A DNA stretch of 64,000 nucleotides from the NCBI RefSeq assembly GCF_031458255.1, contig NZ_JAVDYC010000001.1, positions 6,519,001 to 6,583,000 of the forward strand. The letters are read 5' to 3'. The DNA is from Catenuloplanes niger. GTDB lineage: Bacteria > Actinomycetota > Actinomycetes > Mycobacteriales > Micromonosporaceae. The notes beneath the pieces were generated by a model. The model searched no databases and had not been told where the DNA came from. It worked only from the letters and a program-made list of their open reading frames with translations. Positions 43,606-52,306 of the stretch are shown here, in pieces. A program made the translations under genes and the position numbers. Each line of letters opens with the position of its first letter. Position 1 is the first letter of the stretch.

Positions 43606-43705
43606 CCGGTCTTCCCGTTCCCGGTCTTCCCGCTTCCGGCGTGGCCGCGCATCGGTGCTCCCGCGGGCACCGGTCGGCCGCGGGCGGCCTCCCTGCCACT
43701 TCCGC
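43606..43705 (-). repeat. dispersed intergenic repeat, copy D (inverted, with extra tandem units)
   Basis: Reverse complement reads GGCAGGGAGG, GACCGGTGCCCGCGGGAGCA and CGCCGGAAGCGGGAAGA in the same order as copies A-C. The edge at 43598-43630 is a direct repeat of a 15-bp unit (CCCGTTCCCGGTCTT). The copy lies in the 1.34-kb gap 43561-44902 between the convergent GGDEF-EAL and Ohr genes. Confidence 0.8.
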
Positions 43706-43886
43706 GGTGGCTGAGCGGTTGCTCAAGAACGGCGGTTCGTCCTGGCGGTCCCGCGGTGGCCGAGCCGAAGTCATTCGGTAGAGGCCGGGCCCGGGCACCC
43801 GGTGCCCGAAATTTCATGTTATTTACCCGGGCGGTTGATGCGTCGTCGGCCGACGTGCGGGTACGGCGCGGAGCGCCGACGCTCAA

Positions 43887-43957
43887 GGATCATTGACCGA
43901 TGCGAAAAGTGGCCAGGAGGCCGACATCGACCTCCTTTTCGCATCGGTCAATGATCC
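43887..43957. repeat. 23-bp perfect inverted repeat
   Basis: Left arm 43887-43909 (GGATCATTGACCGATGCGAA plus AAG) is exactly complementary to 43935-43957, with a 25-base spacer. Its base composition (about 45 percent GC) contrasts with the surroundings. No gene lies within 300 bases on either side. It could be a transposon end pair, a terminator or a protein-binding structure. Confidence 0.9.
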
Positions 43958-44055
43958 GCAGCATGATCGCGCAGGTGGCCGGTCGCCGCACGTAGGTCGG
44001 TCTCCGCTTGCGTAACGGATCACCGTTCCGTCAGCGTGGCGGTGACGTCCGGCGG

Positions 44056-44545
44056 CGTTGCCGCCGTTTGCTGCGCGGGCGCCGTTTGCTGCGCAGGCTC
44101 TGTTTGCTGCCGTGCCGCGTTGCCGCTGTTTGCCGCGCGGGCGCTGTTTGCCGCGCAGGTGCCCTCTGCTGCGCAGGCGCTGTTTGCTGCCGTGCCGCGG
44201 AGGCGCTGTTTGCCGCCCAGGCGCTGTTTGCCGCCCAGGCGCTGTTTGCTGCCGTGCGGCGGAGGCGCTGTTTGCCGCCCAGGCGCTGTTTGCTGCCGTG
44301 CGGCGGAGGCGCTGTTTGCCGCCCAGGCGCTGTTTGCCGCCCAGGCGCTGTTTGCTGCCGTGCGGCGGAGGCGCTGTTTGCCGCCCAGGCGCATTGCCGC
44401 CCAGGCGCTGTTTGCTGTGCAGGCGCCGTCTGCTGTGCAGGCGCTGTTTGCTGCGCAGCGCAGTTTGCCGCGTTGCCGCTGTTTGGCGCGTTGCCGCCGT
44501 CTGCCGCGCAGGCGCTGTTTGCCGCCGTGCGCGCAGGCGCAGTTT
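44056..44545. repeat. 18-bp minisatellite, about 0.5 kb
   Basis: Variants of GCGCTGTTTGCCGCCCAG recur about 25 times. They are most regular at 44209-44420 and diverged towards both ends (GCTGCGCAGGCGCTGTTT and similar). All frames are open on both strands because the unit lacks stops. The long ORFs here are artefacts of the repeat and are not called as genes. Confidence 0.85.
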
Positions 44546-44767
44546 GGCGCGTTAACGCAGCTTCCCGCGGAAAGAGCCGCGTGGGGGAGCTTGCAGTGTC
44601 GCCGCAGCTCGCCACGTGGGAAGGCCCGCGTGCGGAAGGCCTGCCGTGCGGAAGGCCCGCTGTGCGGGAGGGCCCGCCGCGCGGCCGCGACTCGCCGCGT
44701 CGGCATTCGCCGCTCCGGAAGAAGCGACCCGCGACAAGGCGGGACCGGCGCCGGAGAGGCACCCGCC

Positions 44768-44863
44768 ATGACCGAAATATCGCACAAAGACGACGTCGGC
44801 CAGGCGTGCGTCCATCGCGACCGCGGTGGACGGCCGGCATCCGTCAGCTGCACGCCTCCCTGA
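44768..44863 (+). CDS. possible 31-residue peptide
   Basis: A short ORF (MTEISHKDDVGQACVHRDRG ... SCTPP) starts eight bases after GGAGAGG, a good ribosome site, and ends just before the Ohr terminator. It has two Cys residues and no signal peptide. The presence of AT-rich codons (ATA, AAA) argues against ordinary coding use in this genome. No family is recognised and there are no modification genes nearby. May not be real. Confidence 0.2.
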   Translation: MTEISHKDDVGQACVHRDRGGRPASVSCTPP

Positions 44864-44864
44864 C

Positions 44865-44896
44865 GCGTCCTCCCCCGCCGTGGCGGGGGAGGACGC
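44865..44896 (-). terminator. intrinsic terminator of the ohr gene
   Basis: A perfect 15-bp inverted repeat (GCGTCCTCCCCCGCC / GGCGGGGGAGGACGC) with a minimal loop, 7 bases past the stop at 44903. Confidence 0.85.
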
Positions 44897-44902
44897 CGCG
44901 CG

Positions 44903-45322
44903 TCAGACGTGGACGATCTCGACCGGGATGTTGCCGCGGACCGCGTTGGAGTAGGGGCAGAGCTGCTCGGCGGCGTCGGTGAGGGTCTTGGCGGCGGTGG
45001 CGTCGAGCGTCGGCAGCGACACCTCGAGCGTGACCGTCAGGTCGAGGGCGGGGCGGTCGGTCGCGCGGACCAGGCCGACCTTCGCGTTGACCGTGGACGC
45101 GCCCAGGTCGAGCTTGTCCTTCCGGGCGACCGCCCGCATCGCGGAGTGGAAGCAGGCCGCGAACCCGGCGGCGAACAGCTGCTCCGGGTTGGTGGCGCCG
45201 CCGGCGCCGCCCAGCTCCTTCGGCGCGGCGACCGGGAAGTCGATCAGACCGTCGGTGGACGCGACCGCACCGTTGCGCCCGTCGCCGGACGAGGTGACCT
45301 CGGCGGTGTAGATGGCCGACAT
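44903..45322 (-). CDS. ohr: organic hydroperoxide resistance protein Ohr (OsmC family)
   Basis: 139 residues starting MSAIYTAEVTSSGDGRNG, with ATG preceded by AAGGAG. The two redox cysteines are in FAACFHSAM and LCPYSNAVRGN, and the segment TNPEQLFAAGFAACF is the Ohr signature. It reduces organic and fatty acid hydroperoxides in the cytoplasm, using lipoyl or other dithiols as electron donor. Encoded directly downstream of its MarR-type regulator with a 5-base gap, so co-transcribed. Confidence 0.95.
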   Translation of the reverse strand: MSAIYTAEVTSSGDGRNGAVASTDGLIDFPVAAPKELGGAGGATNPEQLFAAGFAACFHSAMRAVARKDKLDLGASTVNAKVGLVRATDRPALDLTVTLEVSLPTLDATAAKTLTDAAEQLCPYSNAVRGNIPVEIVHV

Positions 45323-45327
45323 GTGCC

Positions 45328-45783
45328 TCACTCCTTCGTACCGTTGATGGTGTTCGTGATCTTTTCGAGGGTCCGGTGCAGCTGGACGTACTCGTCGAGC
45401 GAGATGCCGAGGCCGCCGGCGATCGTCATCGGGACGGCCGCGCACTCGGTGCGCAGCTCGCGGCCGGCGTCGGTGAGCCGGACCTCGACCACCCGCTCGT
45501 CGGTGGCGCGGCGGGCACGGTGGATGAGCCCGGCCGCCTCGACGCGCTTGAGCATCGGCGAGAGCGTGCCGGAGTCGAGCCGCAGCGCCTCGCCCAGTTC
45601 CTTGACCGTGACGGCGTCGTCCGGCCGCTCCCAGAGCACCAGCAGCACCAGGTACTGCGGGTAGGTCAGGCCGACGCGGTCGAGCAGCGGCCGGTAGAGG
45701 TCGGTCACCGCGCGCGACGCCGAGTAGAGCGCGAAGCAGAGCTGGTAGCGCAGGCCCATGCCGATCGCCAGATCATCCGTCAC
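45328..45783 (-). CDS. ohrR: OhrR, peroxide-sensing MarR-family repressor
   Basis: 151 residues from a GTG at 45783. The sensor cysteine lies in the family signature LRYQLCFALYSASRA. The winged helix spans YPQYLVLLVLWERPDDAVTVKELGEALRLDSGTLSPMLKRVEAAGLI, followed by the wing RATDERVVEVRLT. Oxidation of the Cys by organic peroxides releases DNA and derepresses ohr. A perfect 11-bp palindrome sits just upstream of the start, so autoregulation is likely. The ribosome site is weak; a start at the internal ATG is less likely because it would remove the beginning of helix 1. Confidence 0.93.
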   Translation of the reverse strand: MTDDLAIGMGLRYQLCFALYSASRAVTDLYRPLLDRVGLTYPQYLVLLVLWERPDDAVTVKELGEALRLDSGTLSPMLKRVEAAGLIHRARRATDERVVEVRLTDAGRELRTECAAVPMTIAGGLGISLDEYVQLHRTLEKITNTINGTKE

Positions 45784-45801
45784 CCGGCAAAGGCTAGTAC
45801 C

Positions 45802-45812
45802 CAATTAAATTG
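45802..45812. promoter_or_regulatory. putative OhrR operator
   Basis: CAATTAAATTG is a perfect palindrome around a central A, in an otherwise GC-rich stretch, 19 bases upstream of the ohrR start codon. It resembles the AT-rich inverted repeats bound by OhrR/MarR proteins. It may also affect the divergent nucleotidyltransferase gene. Confidence 0.6.
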
Positions 45813-45851
45813 CGCACAACCTAAAACACCGCCGCGGGTACGCTGACGCGG

Positions 45852-46454
45852 GTGAGCCACGTCGCAGGACTCCTGCTCGCCGCGGGCGCGGGCCGCCGCT
45901 ACGGCATGCCGAAGGCGCTCGTCACGCTCGACGGCGAGCTGCTCGCCGACCGCGCCGTCCGCACGCTCGCCGGCGGCGGCTGCGACTCCGTGCTGGTCGT
46001 GCTCGGTGCGGCCGCGGCCGAGGTGCGCGCCCGGGCCGCGCTGACCGGCGCGGACGTGATCGTCAACGACGACTGGCCGGCCGGCATGGGCTCGTCGCTG
46101 CGCGCCGGGCTGACCGCCCTGGCCGCCCGGCCCGCGGTGGACGCGGCGCTGGTGCTGCTGGTCGATCTGCCGGGCATGACCGCGGCCGCGGTCCGCCGGC
46201 TGGTCGCGGTCGCCGGCCGGGACGCGCTGGCGATGGGCGGCTACGGCGATCACCGCGGCCATCCGGTGCTGCTCGGCCGCGACCACTGGGACGGCGCGGC
46301 CGCGCTGGCGGACGGCGACGTCGGCGCCCGGCCCTACCTGCGCGCGCACCGGGACGCCGTGCGCGTGGTGCCGGTCGGCGACGTGGCGTCGGACGAGGAC
46401 CTGGACGTCCCCGTCGTTTCCGGCACGCAAAATGACGATCAAAGTGCTTCATGA
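45852..46454 (+). CDS. MobA-like NTP transferase (MocA/CoxI-type molybdenum cofactor nucleotidyltransferase)
   Basis: 200 residues with the nucleotidyltransferase signature LLLAAGAGRRYGMPKALV (residues 7-24), NDDWPAGMGSSLRAGL and VLLVDLPGMTAAAVRRL. This family adds CMP or GMP to molybdopterin, or processes it for xanthine/CO dehydrogenases. Position next to purine-degradation genes suggests it matures a xanthine dehydrogenase, although no xdh gene is in the window. The formate dehydrogenase 6 kb away also needs molybdopterin guanine dinucleotide. GTG start at 45852. Confidence 0.85.
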   Translation: MSHVAGLLLAAGAGRRYGMPKALVTLDGELLADRAVRTLAGGGCDSVLVVLGAAAAEVRARAALTGADVIVNDDWPAGMGSSLRAGLTALAARPAVDAALVLLVDLPGMTAAAVRRLVAVAGRDALAMGGYGDHRGHPVLLGRDHWDGAAALADGDVGARPYLRAHRDAVRVVPVGDVASDEDLDVPVVSGTQNDDQSAS

Positions 46455-46482
46455 TCGATGCCCGGGCTGATTGACTGTCCGG

Positions 46483-46977
46483 GTGACGCTCGCCGAACTC
46501 AACGCGCTGCCGGACGACCGGGCGCGCGCGGAGCTGCGCACCTGCTGTGCCTCCAGCCGGTGGGCGGCCGAGGTCGCCGCGCGCCGGCCGTACCCGCGGC
46601 TCGATGCGCTGCTGCACGTCAGCGACGCGGCGCTGGCCGTGCTCGGCTGGTCGGACGTGCTGGAGGCGCTGGCCGCGCACCCGCGGATCGGGCAGCGCGT
46701 CACCGGCGGCGACCGGGAGAGCGCCTGGTCGCGGCGCGAACAGTCCGGGATGGACACCGCACCCGAGGACGTGCGCGCCGCGCTGGCCGAGGCGAACGCG
46801 GCGTACGAGGAACGCTTCGGGCACGTGTTCCTGATCTTCGCGAGCGGCCGGTCCGACGTGGAGATGCTGGCCGCGGCGCGGGAGCGGCTCGGCAACGACG
46901 AGGCGGCCGAGCGCCGCGTGGTGCACGGCGAACTGACGAAGATCGTACGGCTGCGGCTGGAGAGGCTGTTCGGATGA
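46483..46977 (+). CDS. 2-oxo-4-hydroxy-4-carboxy-5-ureidoimidazoline (OHCU) decarboxylase
   Basis: 164 residues. Family features are the start LAELNALPDDRARAELRTCC, the active-site histidine in LAAHPRIGQ, FGHVFLIFASGRS and the C-terminal HGELTKIVRLRLERLFG. It decarboxylates OHCU to (S)-allantoin, the last of the three steps from urate. Its stop overlaps the ATG of the HIUase gene (ATGA) and uricase follows, so the three steps are encoded together. A GTG at 46483 is taken as the start; upstream in-frame TTG/GTG codons cannot be excluded. Confidence 0.93.
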   Translation: MTLAELNALPDDRARAELRTCCASSRWAAEVAARRPYPRLDALLHVSDAALAVLGWSDVLEALAAHPRIGQRVTGGDRESAWSRREQSGMDTAPEDVRAALAEANAAYEERFGHVFLIFASGRSDVEMLAAARERLGNDEAAERRVVHGELTKIVRLRLERLFG

Positions 46978-47312
46978 TCGAGTACGCGAGCATCTCCACG
47001 CACGTCCTGGACACCGTCTCCGGCGAGCCGGCCCGCGGCGTCTACGTGCGACTGGAGCGGCGCGACTCGGACGGCTGGGCGATGGTCGCGGAGGGGCACA
47101 CCGACGGCGACGGGCGGTTGCGCGAGTGGGCGCCGGTCAACGCGTGGCAGGCGGGCGGCTACCGGCTGGTCTTCTACGTCGATCCGTACCTGGGCGGGAA
47201 CGCGTTCTTCCCGGAGATCACGGTCGCGTTCCACGTCCACGACCCGAAGCGGCATTATCACGTGCCACTGCTGCTCAGCCCGTACGGATACACCACCTAC
47301 CGAGGGAGCTAG
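46974..47312 (+). CDS. 5-hydroxyisourate hydrolase (HIUase, transthyretin-like)
   Basis: 112 residues. N-terminus ISTHVLDTVSGEPARGVYVRLER carries the first active-site His. HYHVPLLLSPYGYTTYRGS at the end carries the other His and the YRGS C-terminal signature that distinguishes HIUase from transthyretin. It hydrolyses 5-hydroxyisourate to OHCU. ATG overlaps the previous stop, and the uricase gene starts two bases after its stop. A homotetramer is expected. Confidence 0.96.
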   Translation: MIEYASISTHVLDTVSGEPARGVYVRLERRDSDGWAMVAEGHTDGDGRLREWAPVNAWQAGGYRLVFYVDPYLGGNAFFPEITVAFHVHDPKRHYHVPLLLSPYGYTTYRGS

Positions 47313-47314
47313 AC

Positions 47315-48148
47315 GTGGCGATCGTGCTCGGGCCGAACCGGTACGGCAAGGCGGAGACCCGGGTCGTGCGGGTGACCCGCGCGGCGGACGGCACGCACGC
47401 GCTCACCGACCTGAACGTGAGCGTGGCGCTCTCCGGCGACCTGACGGACACGCACCTGACCGGCGACAACGCGCACGTGCTGCCGACCGACACGCAGAAG
47501 AACACGGTGTACGCGTTCGCGAAGCAGCACGGGATCGCGTCGCCGGAGGCGTTCGGGCTGCTACTGGCGCGGCACTTCACGTCGTCGCAGGAGACGATCA
47601 CGGGCGCGCGGGTGGACCTCGAGGAGTACCCGTGGAACCGGCTCGGGCCGCACTCGTTCTCCCGGGAGGGGTCGCTGGTCCGTACCGCGTCGGTGGAGGT
47701 CTCGGGGTCCGCGGAGACCGTCTTCGGCGGGCTGACCGGGCTGACGCTGCTCAACTCGACGGACTCGGAGTTCGCCGGCTTCATCCGGGACGACTACACC
47801 ACGCTGGCCGAGACGTCGGACCGGATCCTGGCCACGGCGGTGGACGCGCGGTGGCGCTTCCCGGCTGTCGACGCGGACTTCGACGCGGTCTTCGCGGCCG
47901 CCCGGGACGCCCTGATCGACGCGTTCACCGGCACCTACAGCTACTCGCTCCAGCAGACGCTCTTCGCGATGGGCAAGGCGGTGCTGGAGGCCTGCCCGGA
48001 CCTCTCGGAGGTCCGGCTGCGCCTGCCGAACAAGCATCACTTCGTGGTGGACTGCACGCCGTTCGGGCTGGACTCCGCGCCCGAGGTGTTCCACGCGGAC
48101 GACCGCCCGTACGGCCTGATCGAGGGCACGGTCGTCCGGGATGACTGA
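47315..48148 (+). CDS. urate oxidase (uricase)
   Basis: 277 residues from GTG 47315, preceded by GAGGGAGC. A cofactor-free oxidase that converts urate to 5-hydroxyisourate. The family marks are GPNRYGKAETRVVRV (with the catalytic Lys), LTDLNVSVALSGD, the catalytic Thr in LPTDTQKNTVYAFAK, TTLAETSDRILAT, and LPNKHHFVVD with the conserved His. Third gene of the OHCU decarboxylase-HIUase-uricase operon. The cluster lets the cell use urate as a nitrogen source. Confidence 0.96.
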   Translation: MAIVLGPNRYGKAETRVVRVTRAADGTHALTDLNVSVALSGDLTDTHLTGDNAHVLPTDTQKNTVYAFAKQHGIASPEAFGLLLARHFTSSQETITGARVDLEEYPWNRLGPHSFSREGSLVRTASVEVSGSAETVFGGLTGLTLLNSTDSEFAGFIRDDYTTLAETSDRILATAVDARWRFPAVDADFDAVFAAARDALIDAFTGTYSYSLQQTLFAMGKAVLEACPDLSEVRLRLPNKHHFVVDCTPFGLDSAPEVFHADDRPYGLIEGTVVRDD

Positions 48149-48260
48149 TTTAGGCTTTTCTTAAGTCTGCCACCCGGATCAAACCGGTGCCGGTCCCGCC
48201 GCGTGCGACATGACAGGACCGGGCATCGGTGGGATGGCCGGCGGACGCGGAGGCTTGACC

Positions 48261-49025
48261 ATGACGGGTGCAGTGCGGCGGAAGCTGGTCGTTGCGGCGG
48301 TGGCCGTGCTCGGGGTGGGCGCCGCGGTGGCGACCACGACGTTGGCCTCGGCGGAGACGCCACCGGCCACCGGCGAGCAGGTGGTGACCGAGTCCATCCA
48401 GGTCGACGGCGTGTTCGACGGCGAGAACCGGCGGTTCACCGGCGGCGGTGACCTCGGTGGCGGCGGCCAGGAGGAGGGCCAGGACGCGCTCTTCGAACTC
48501 GCCGACGGCGCCACGCTGACCAACGTGATCCTCGGCGACCCGGCCGCGGACGGTGTGCACTGCGCCGGGAGTTGCACCCTGCGCAACGTGTTCTGGGAGA
48601 ACGTGGGCGAGGACGCGGCCACGTTCCGCGGCGAGAACGCCACCGTGCTCATCGAGGGCGGCAGCGCCACGGGGGCGGACGACAAGGTGTTCCAGGACAA
48701 CCGGGGCGCGGGCGGGTCCGTCACGATCCGCGACTTCGAGGTGTCCGACTTCGGCAAGCTCTACCGTTCCTGCGGCAACTGCTCGACGCAGGCGCCGCGC
48801 ACCGTGACGATGGAGAACATCACCGCGACCGCGCCCGGTGACACGCTCGCCGGCGTCAACGCGAACCTCGGCGACCGGCTGACCATCGACGGGGCCACGA
48901 TCGTCGGCGGCGAGATCTCGCTGTGCGACCTGTTCGAGGGCAACGACACCGGCGACGAACCGACGAAGATCGGCGCGGGACCGGACGGCGAGACGTGTGT
49001 GGCCACCGGTGTCGTACAGCGGTGA
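48261..49025 (+). CDS. secreted pectate lyase, PL3 family
   Basis: 254 residues. ATG 48261 is seven bases after GGAGG. The signal peptide (VRRKLVVAAVAVLGVGAAVATTTLASAE) is followed by a right-handed beta-helix. PL3 signatures are DGVHCAGSCTLRNVFWENVGEDAATFRG, KVFQDNRGAGGSVTI, DFGKLYRSCGNCSTQ, and a C-terminal C-D-L-F-E-G block. Four Cys residues probably form disulfides. It cleaves polygalacturonate by Ca2+-dependent beta-elimination and may help the organism use plant material. Monocistronic. Confidence 0.94.
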   Translation: MTGAVRRKLVVAAVAVLGVGAAVATTTLASAETPPATGEQVVTESIQVDGVFDGENRRFTGGGDLGGGGQEEGQDALFELADGATLTNVILGDPAADGVHCAGSCTLRNVFWENVGEDAATFRGENATVLIEGGSATGADDKVFQDNRGAGGSVTIRDFEVSDFGKLYRSCGNCSTQAPRTVTMENITATAPGDTLAGVNANLGDRLTIDGATIVGGEISLCDLFEGNDTGDEPTKIGAGPDGETCVATGVVQR

Positions 49026-49081
49026 TATGACGCTCGTGTGATGCGTTTTCCCTGTTCACGGCGGGAATGAGCAGCATCTGA

Positions 49082-50797
<1,716 letters not shown>

Positions 50798-50824
50798 GCC
50801 GATTTACCGGTACGGTCGGAAGTC

Positions 50825-51433
50825 GTGCACGATCTCGTGGACTGGCTCTCGACGCTGCCGCCGCTGGCCGTCGCCGCCGTCGTCATGCTCATCATCGGCG
50901 GCGAGAGCATGGGCATCCCGCTGCCCGGTGAGATCGCCATGGTCTCCGCCGCGCTCCTGTCGGTCAGCGCCGGCTTCAGCCCCTGGTACGTCGCGGTCGG
51001 CGCCGCCATCGGCGCGATCGTCGGCGACTCCATCGGGTACGCCATCGGCCGTCGCGGCGGCCGGCCGCTGCTGGTCCGGCTCGGCCGCCGCTTCCCGAGA
51101 CATCTCGGCCCGCCCCACCTGGCCCGCGCGGAGAGCGTCTTCGCCACGTGGGGCGTCTGGGCGGTCTTCTTCGGCCGCTTCGTCGCGCTGCTGCGCATCC
51201 TGGCCGGGCCGCTGGCCGGCGCGCTGCACGTCCGCTACGGCAGGTTCCTGATCGCCAACGCCTCCGGTGGCCTGCTCTGGGCCTTCGGCACGGTCTTCCT
51301 GATCGTGTGGATCGGCGAGGCCGCCGAACGCTACCTCAAGGACTTCGCCTGGGGCGCGCTGCTCTCCGGCCTCATCATCACCCTCGCCACCACCGCCTGG
51401 ATCCGCCACCGCGCCGAACGCTCCCCGGCCTGA
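50825..51433 (+). CDS. DedA family membrane protein
   Basis: 202 residues with about five hydrophobic segments. Family motifs are ESMGIPLPGEIAMVSAALLS, GAAIGAIVGDSIGYAIGRRGG and FFGRFVALLRILAGPLAGA. DedA proteins are membrane transporters or scramblases involved in envelope homeostasis and undecaprenyl phosphate recycling. It starts with a GTG 27 bases after the peptidase stop, possibly co-transcribed. Confidence 0.9.
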   Translation: MHDLVDWLSTLPPLAVAAVVMLIIGGESMGIPLPGEIAMVSAALLSVSAGFSPWYVAVGAAIGAIVGDSIGYAIGRRGGRPLLVRLGRRFPRHLGPPHLARAESVFATWGVWAVFFGRFVALLRILAGPLAGALHVRYGRFLIANASGGLLWAFGTVFLIVWIGEAAERYLKDFAWGALLSGLIITLATTAWIRHRAERSPA

Positions 51434-51580
51434 CCCCCACGCATGCGCTGTCCGGGCACGGAGCGCCCGGGCGCGGGAACGGACAGCACCGCGGCGGTAC
51501 GCGCATCCGAGCGTCGCTGTCTCGCCCGCGGAGTGTGGCACCGCCGTACGTCGCGGGCCGGGGATCCGGCCCGGCCGCCG

Positions 51581-51661
51581 CGGAACCGGCAGGGAGGAGC
51601 GCCAGCGACGACCGGTGCCCGCGGGAGCACTCGGAAAGCGCCCACGCCGGAAGCGGGAAAA
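51581..51661 (+). repeat. dispersed intergenic repeat, copy B
   Basis: Best match to copy A: GGCAGGGAGGAGCGCC, GCGACGACCGGTGCCCGCGG, GAGCA, then CCACGCCGGAAGCGGGAAA. About 70 of 80 bases are identical to copy A by eye. It lies between the convergent DedA and FMN-binding protein genes. Confidence 0.85.
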
Positions 51662-51698
51662 CGATCCTTCGGGTCGGTGAACGGCGCCGTGCGGCGCG

Positions 51699-52199
51699 CT
51701 ACGCGAACGTGTAGCGCGTCTGGGAGTACGGCGCCTTGGTGAACGCGAGCACCTTGACCGGCGTGAGTTCGTAGACCGGGGCGGCGTTGCCGTGGCCGGG
51801 GTCGGAGAAGGCGCCGTCGCGGACGACGAACGTCCAGTCCAGCTTCGACTGCCAGAGCGTGACCAGGTGGGTGAGGAGTCGTTCGTCGCGGGTGACGGCG
51901 GCCGTGCCCTCGACGATCACGTCGATGCCGGAACGGTACGCGTTGGTGCCGGTGGTGAGCGCGCAGGCGGGGTTCCCGGCGAGATTGATGGCCTTCTGCT
52001 CGTGGGCGCCGGTGCAGAAGTAGGCGCGGCCGTCCACCCACATCGCGGGCAGCGGCGCCACGTGCGGACGGCCGTCGGCGCGGACCGTGGCGAGCCAGGA
52101 CATCTCGGACTCGACGAGCACGCGCTCGGCCTCGGGCCAGGGCAGCGGGGACGAGCCGGGCTCGCTGAACTCCGTGATGTGGGTGCCGGTGAGCGTCAT
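51699..52199 (-). CDS. pyridoxamine 5'-phosphate oxidase-fold flavin/F420-binding protein
   Basis: 166 residues of the PNPOx-like split-barrel fold: LVESEMSWLATVRADGRPHVAPLPAMWVDGRAYFCTGAHEQKA, NPACALTTG, IDVIVEGTAAVTRDE and ELTPVKVLAFTKAPYSQTRYTF. In actinomycetes many members bind F420 or FMN and reduce small molecules. The exact cofactor is not evident. ATG at 52199 is chosen over an upstream ATG lacking homology. Its start is 107 bases from the divergent formate dehydrogenase operon. Confidence 0.82.
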   Translation of the reverse strand: MTLTGTHITEFSEPGSSPLPWPEAERVLVESEMSWLATVRADGRPHVAPLPAMWVDGRAYFCTGAHEQKAINLAGNPACALTTGTNAYRSGIDVIVEGTAAVTRDERLLTHLVTLWQSKLDWTFVVRDGAFSDPGHGNAAPVYELTPVKVLAFTKAPYSQTRYTFA

Positions 52200-52306
52200 G
52201 CCTACCGTCCTACCGGACGGGTACGACATTCTCGGCCCGAAAGGGTGGTTGCGGCGCCAAGATCGGGGTAGACAGGACGGAACCGAGCGACCGGGAGGTG
52301 AGTGCC

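Noticed and set aside
43557-43886. 109-codon minus-strand ORF
   Set aside because: It translates the dispersed repeat copy D and its tandem edge (GSGKTGNGKTG); no ribosome site and no conservation expected.
44020-44853. ORFs of 270-320 codons on both strands
   Set aside because: They come from the stop-free 18-bp minisatellite, lack ribosome sites and have no recognisable domain.
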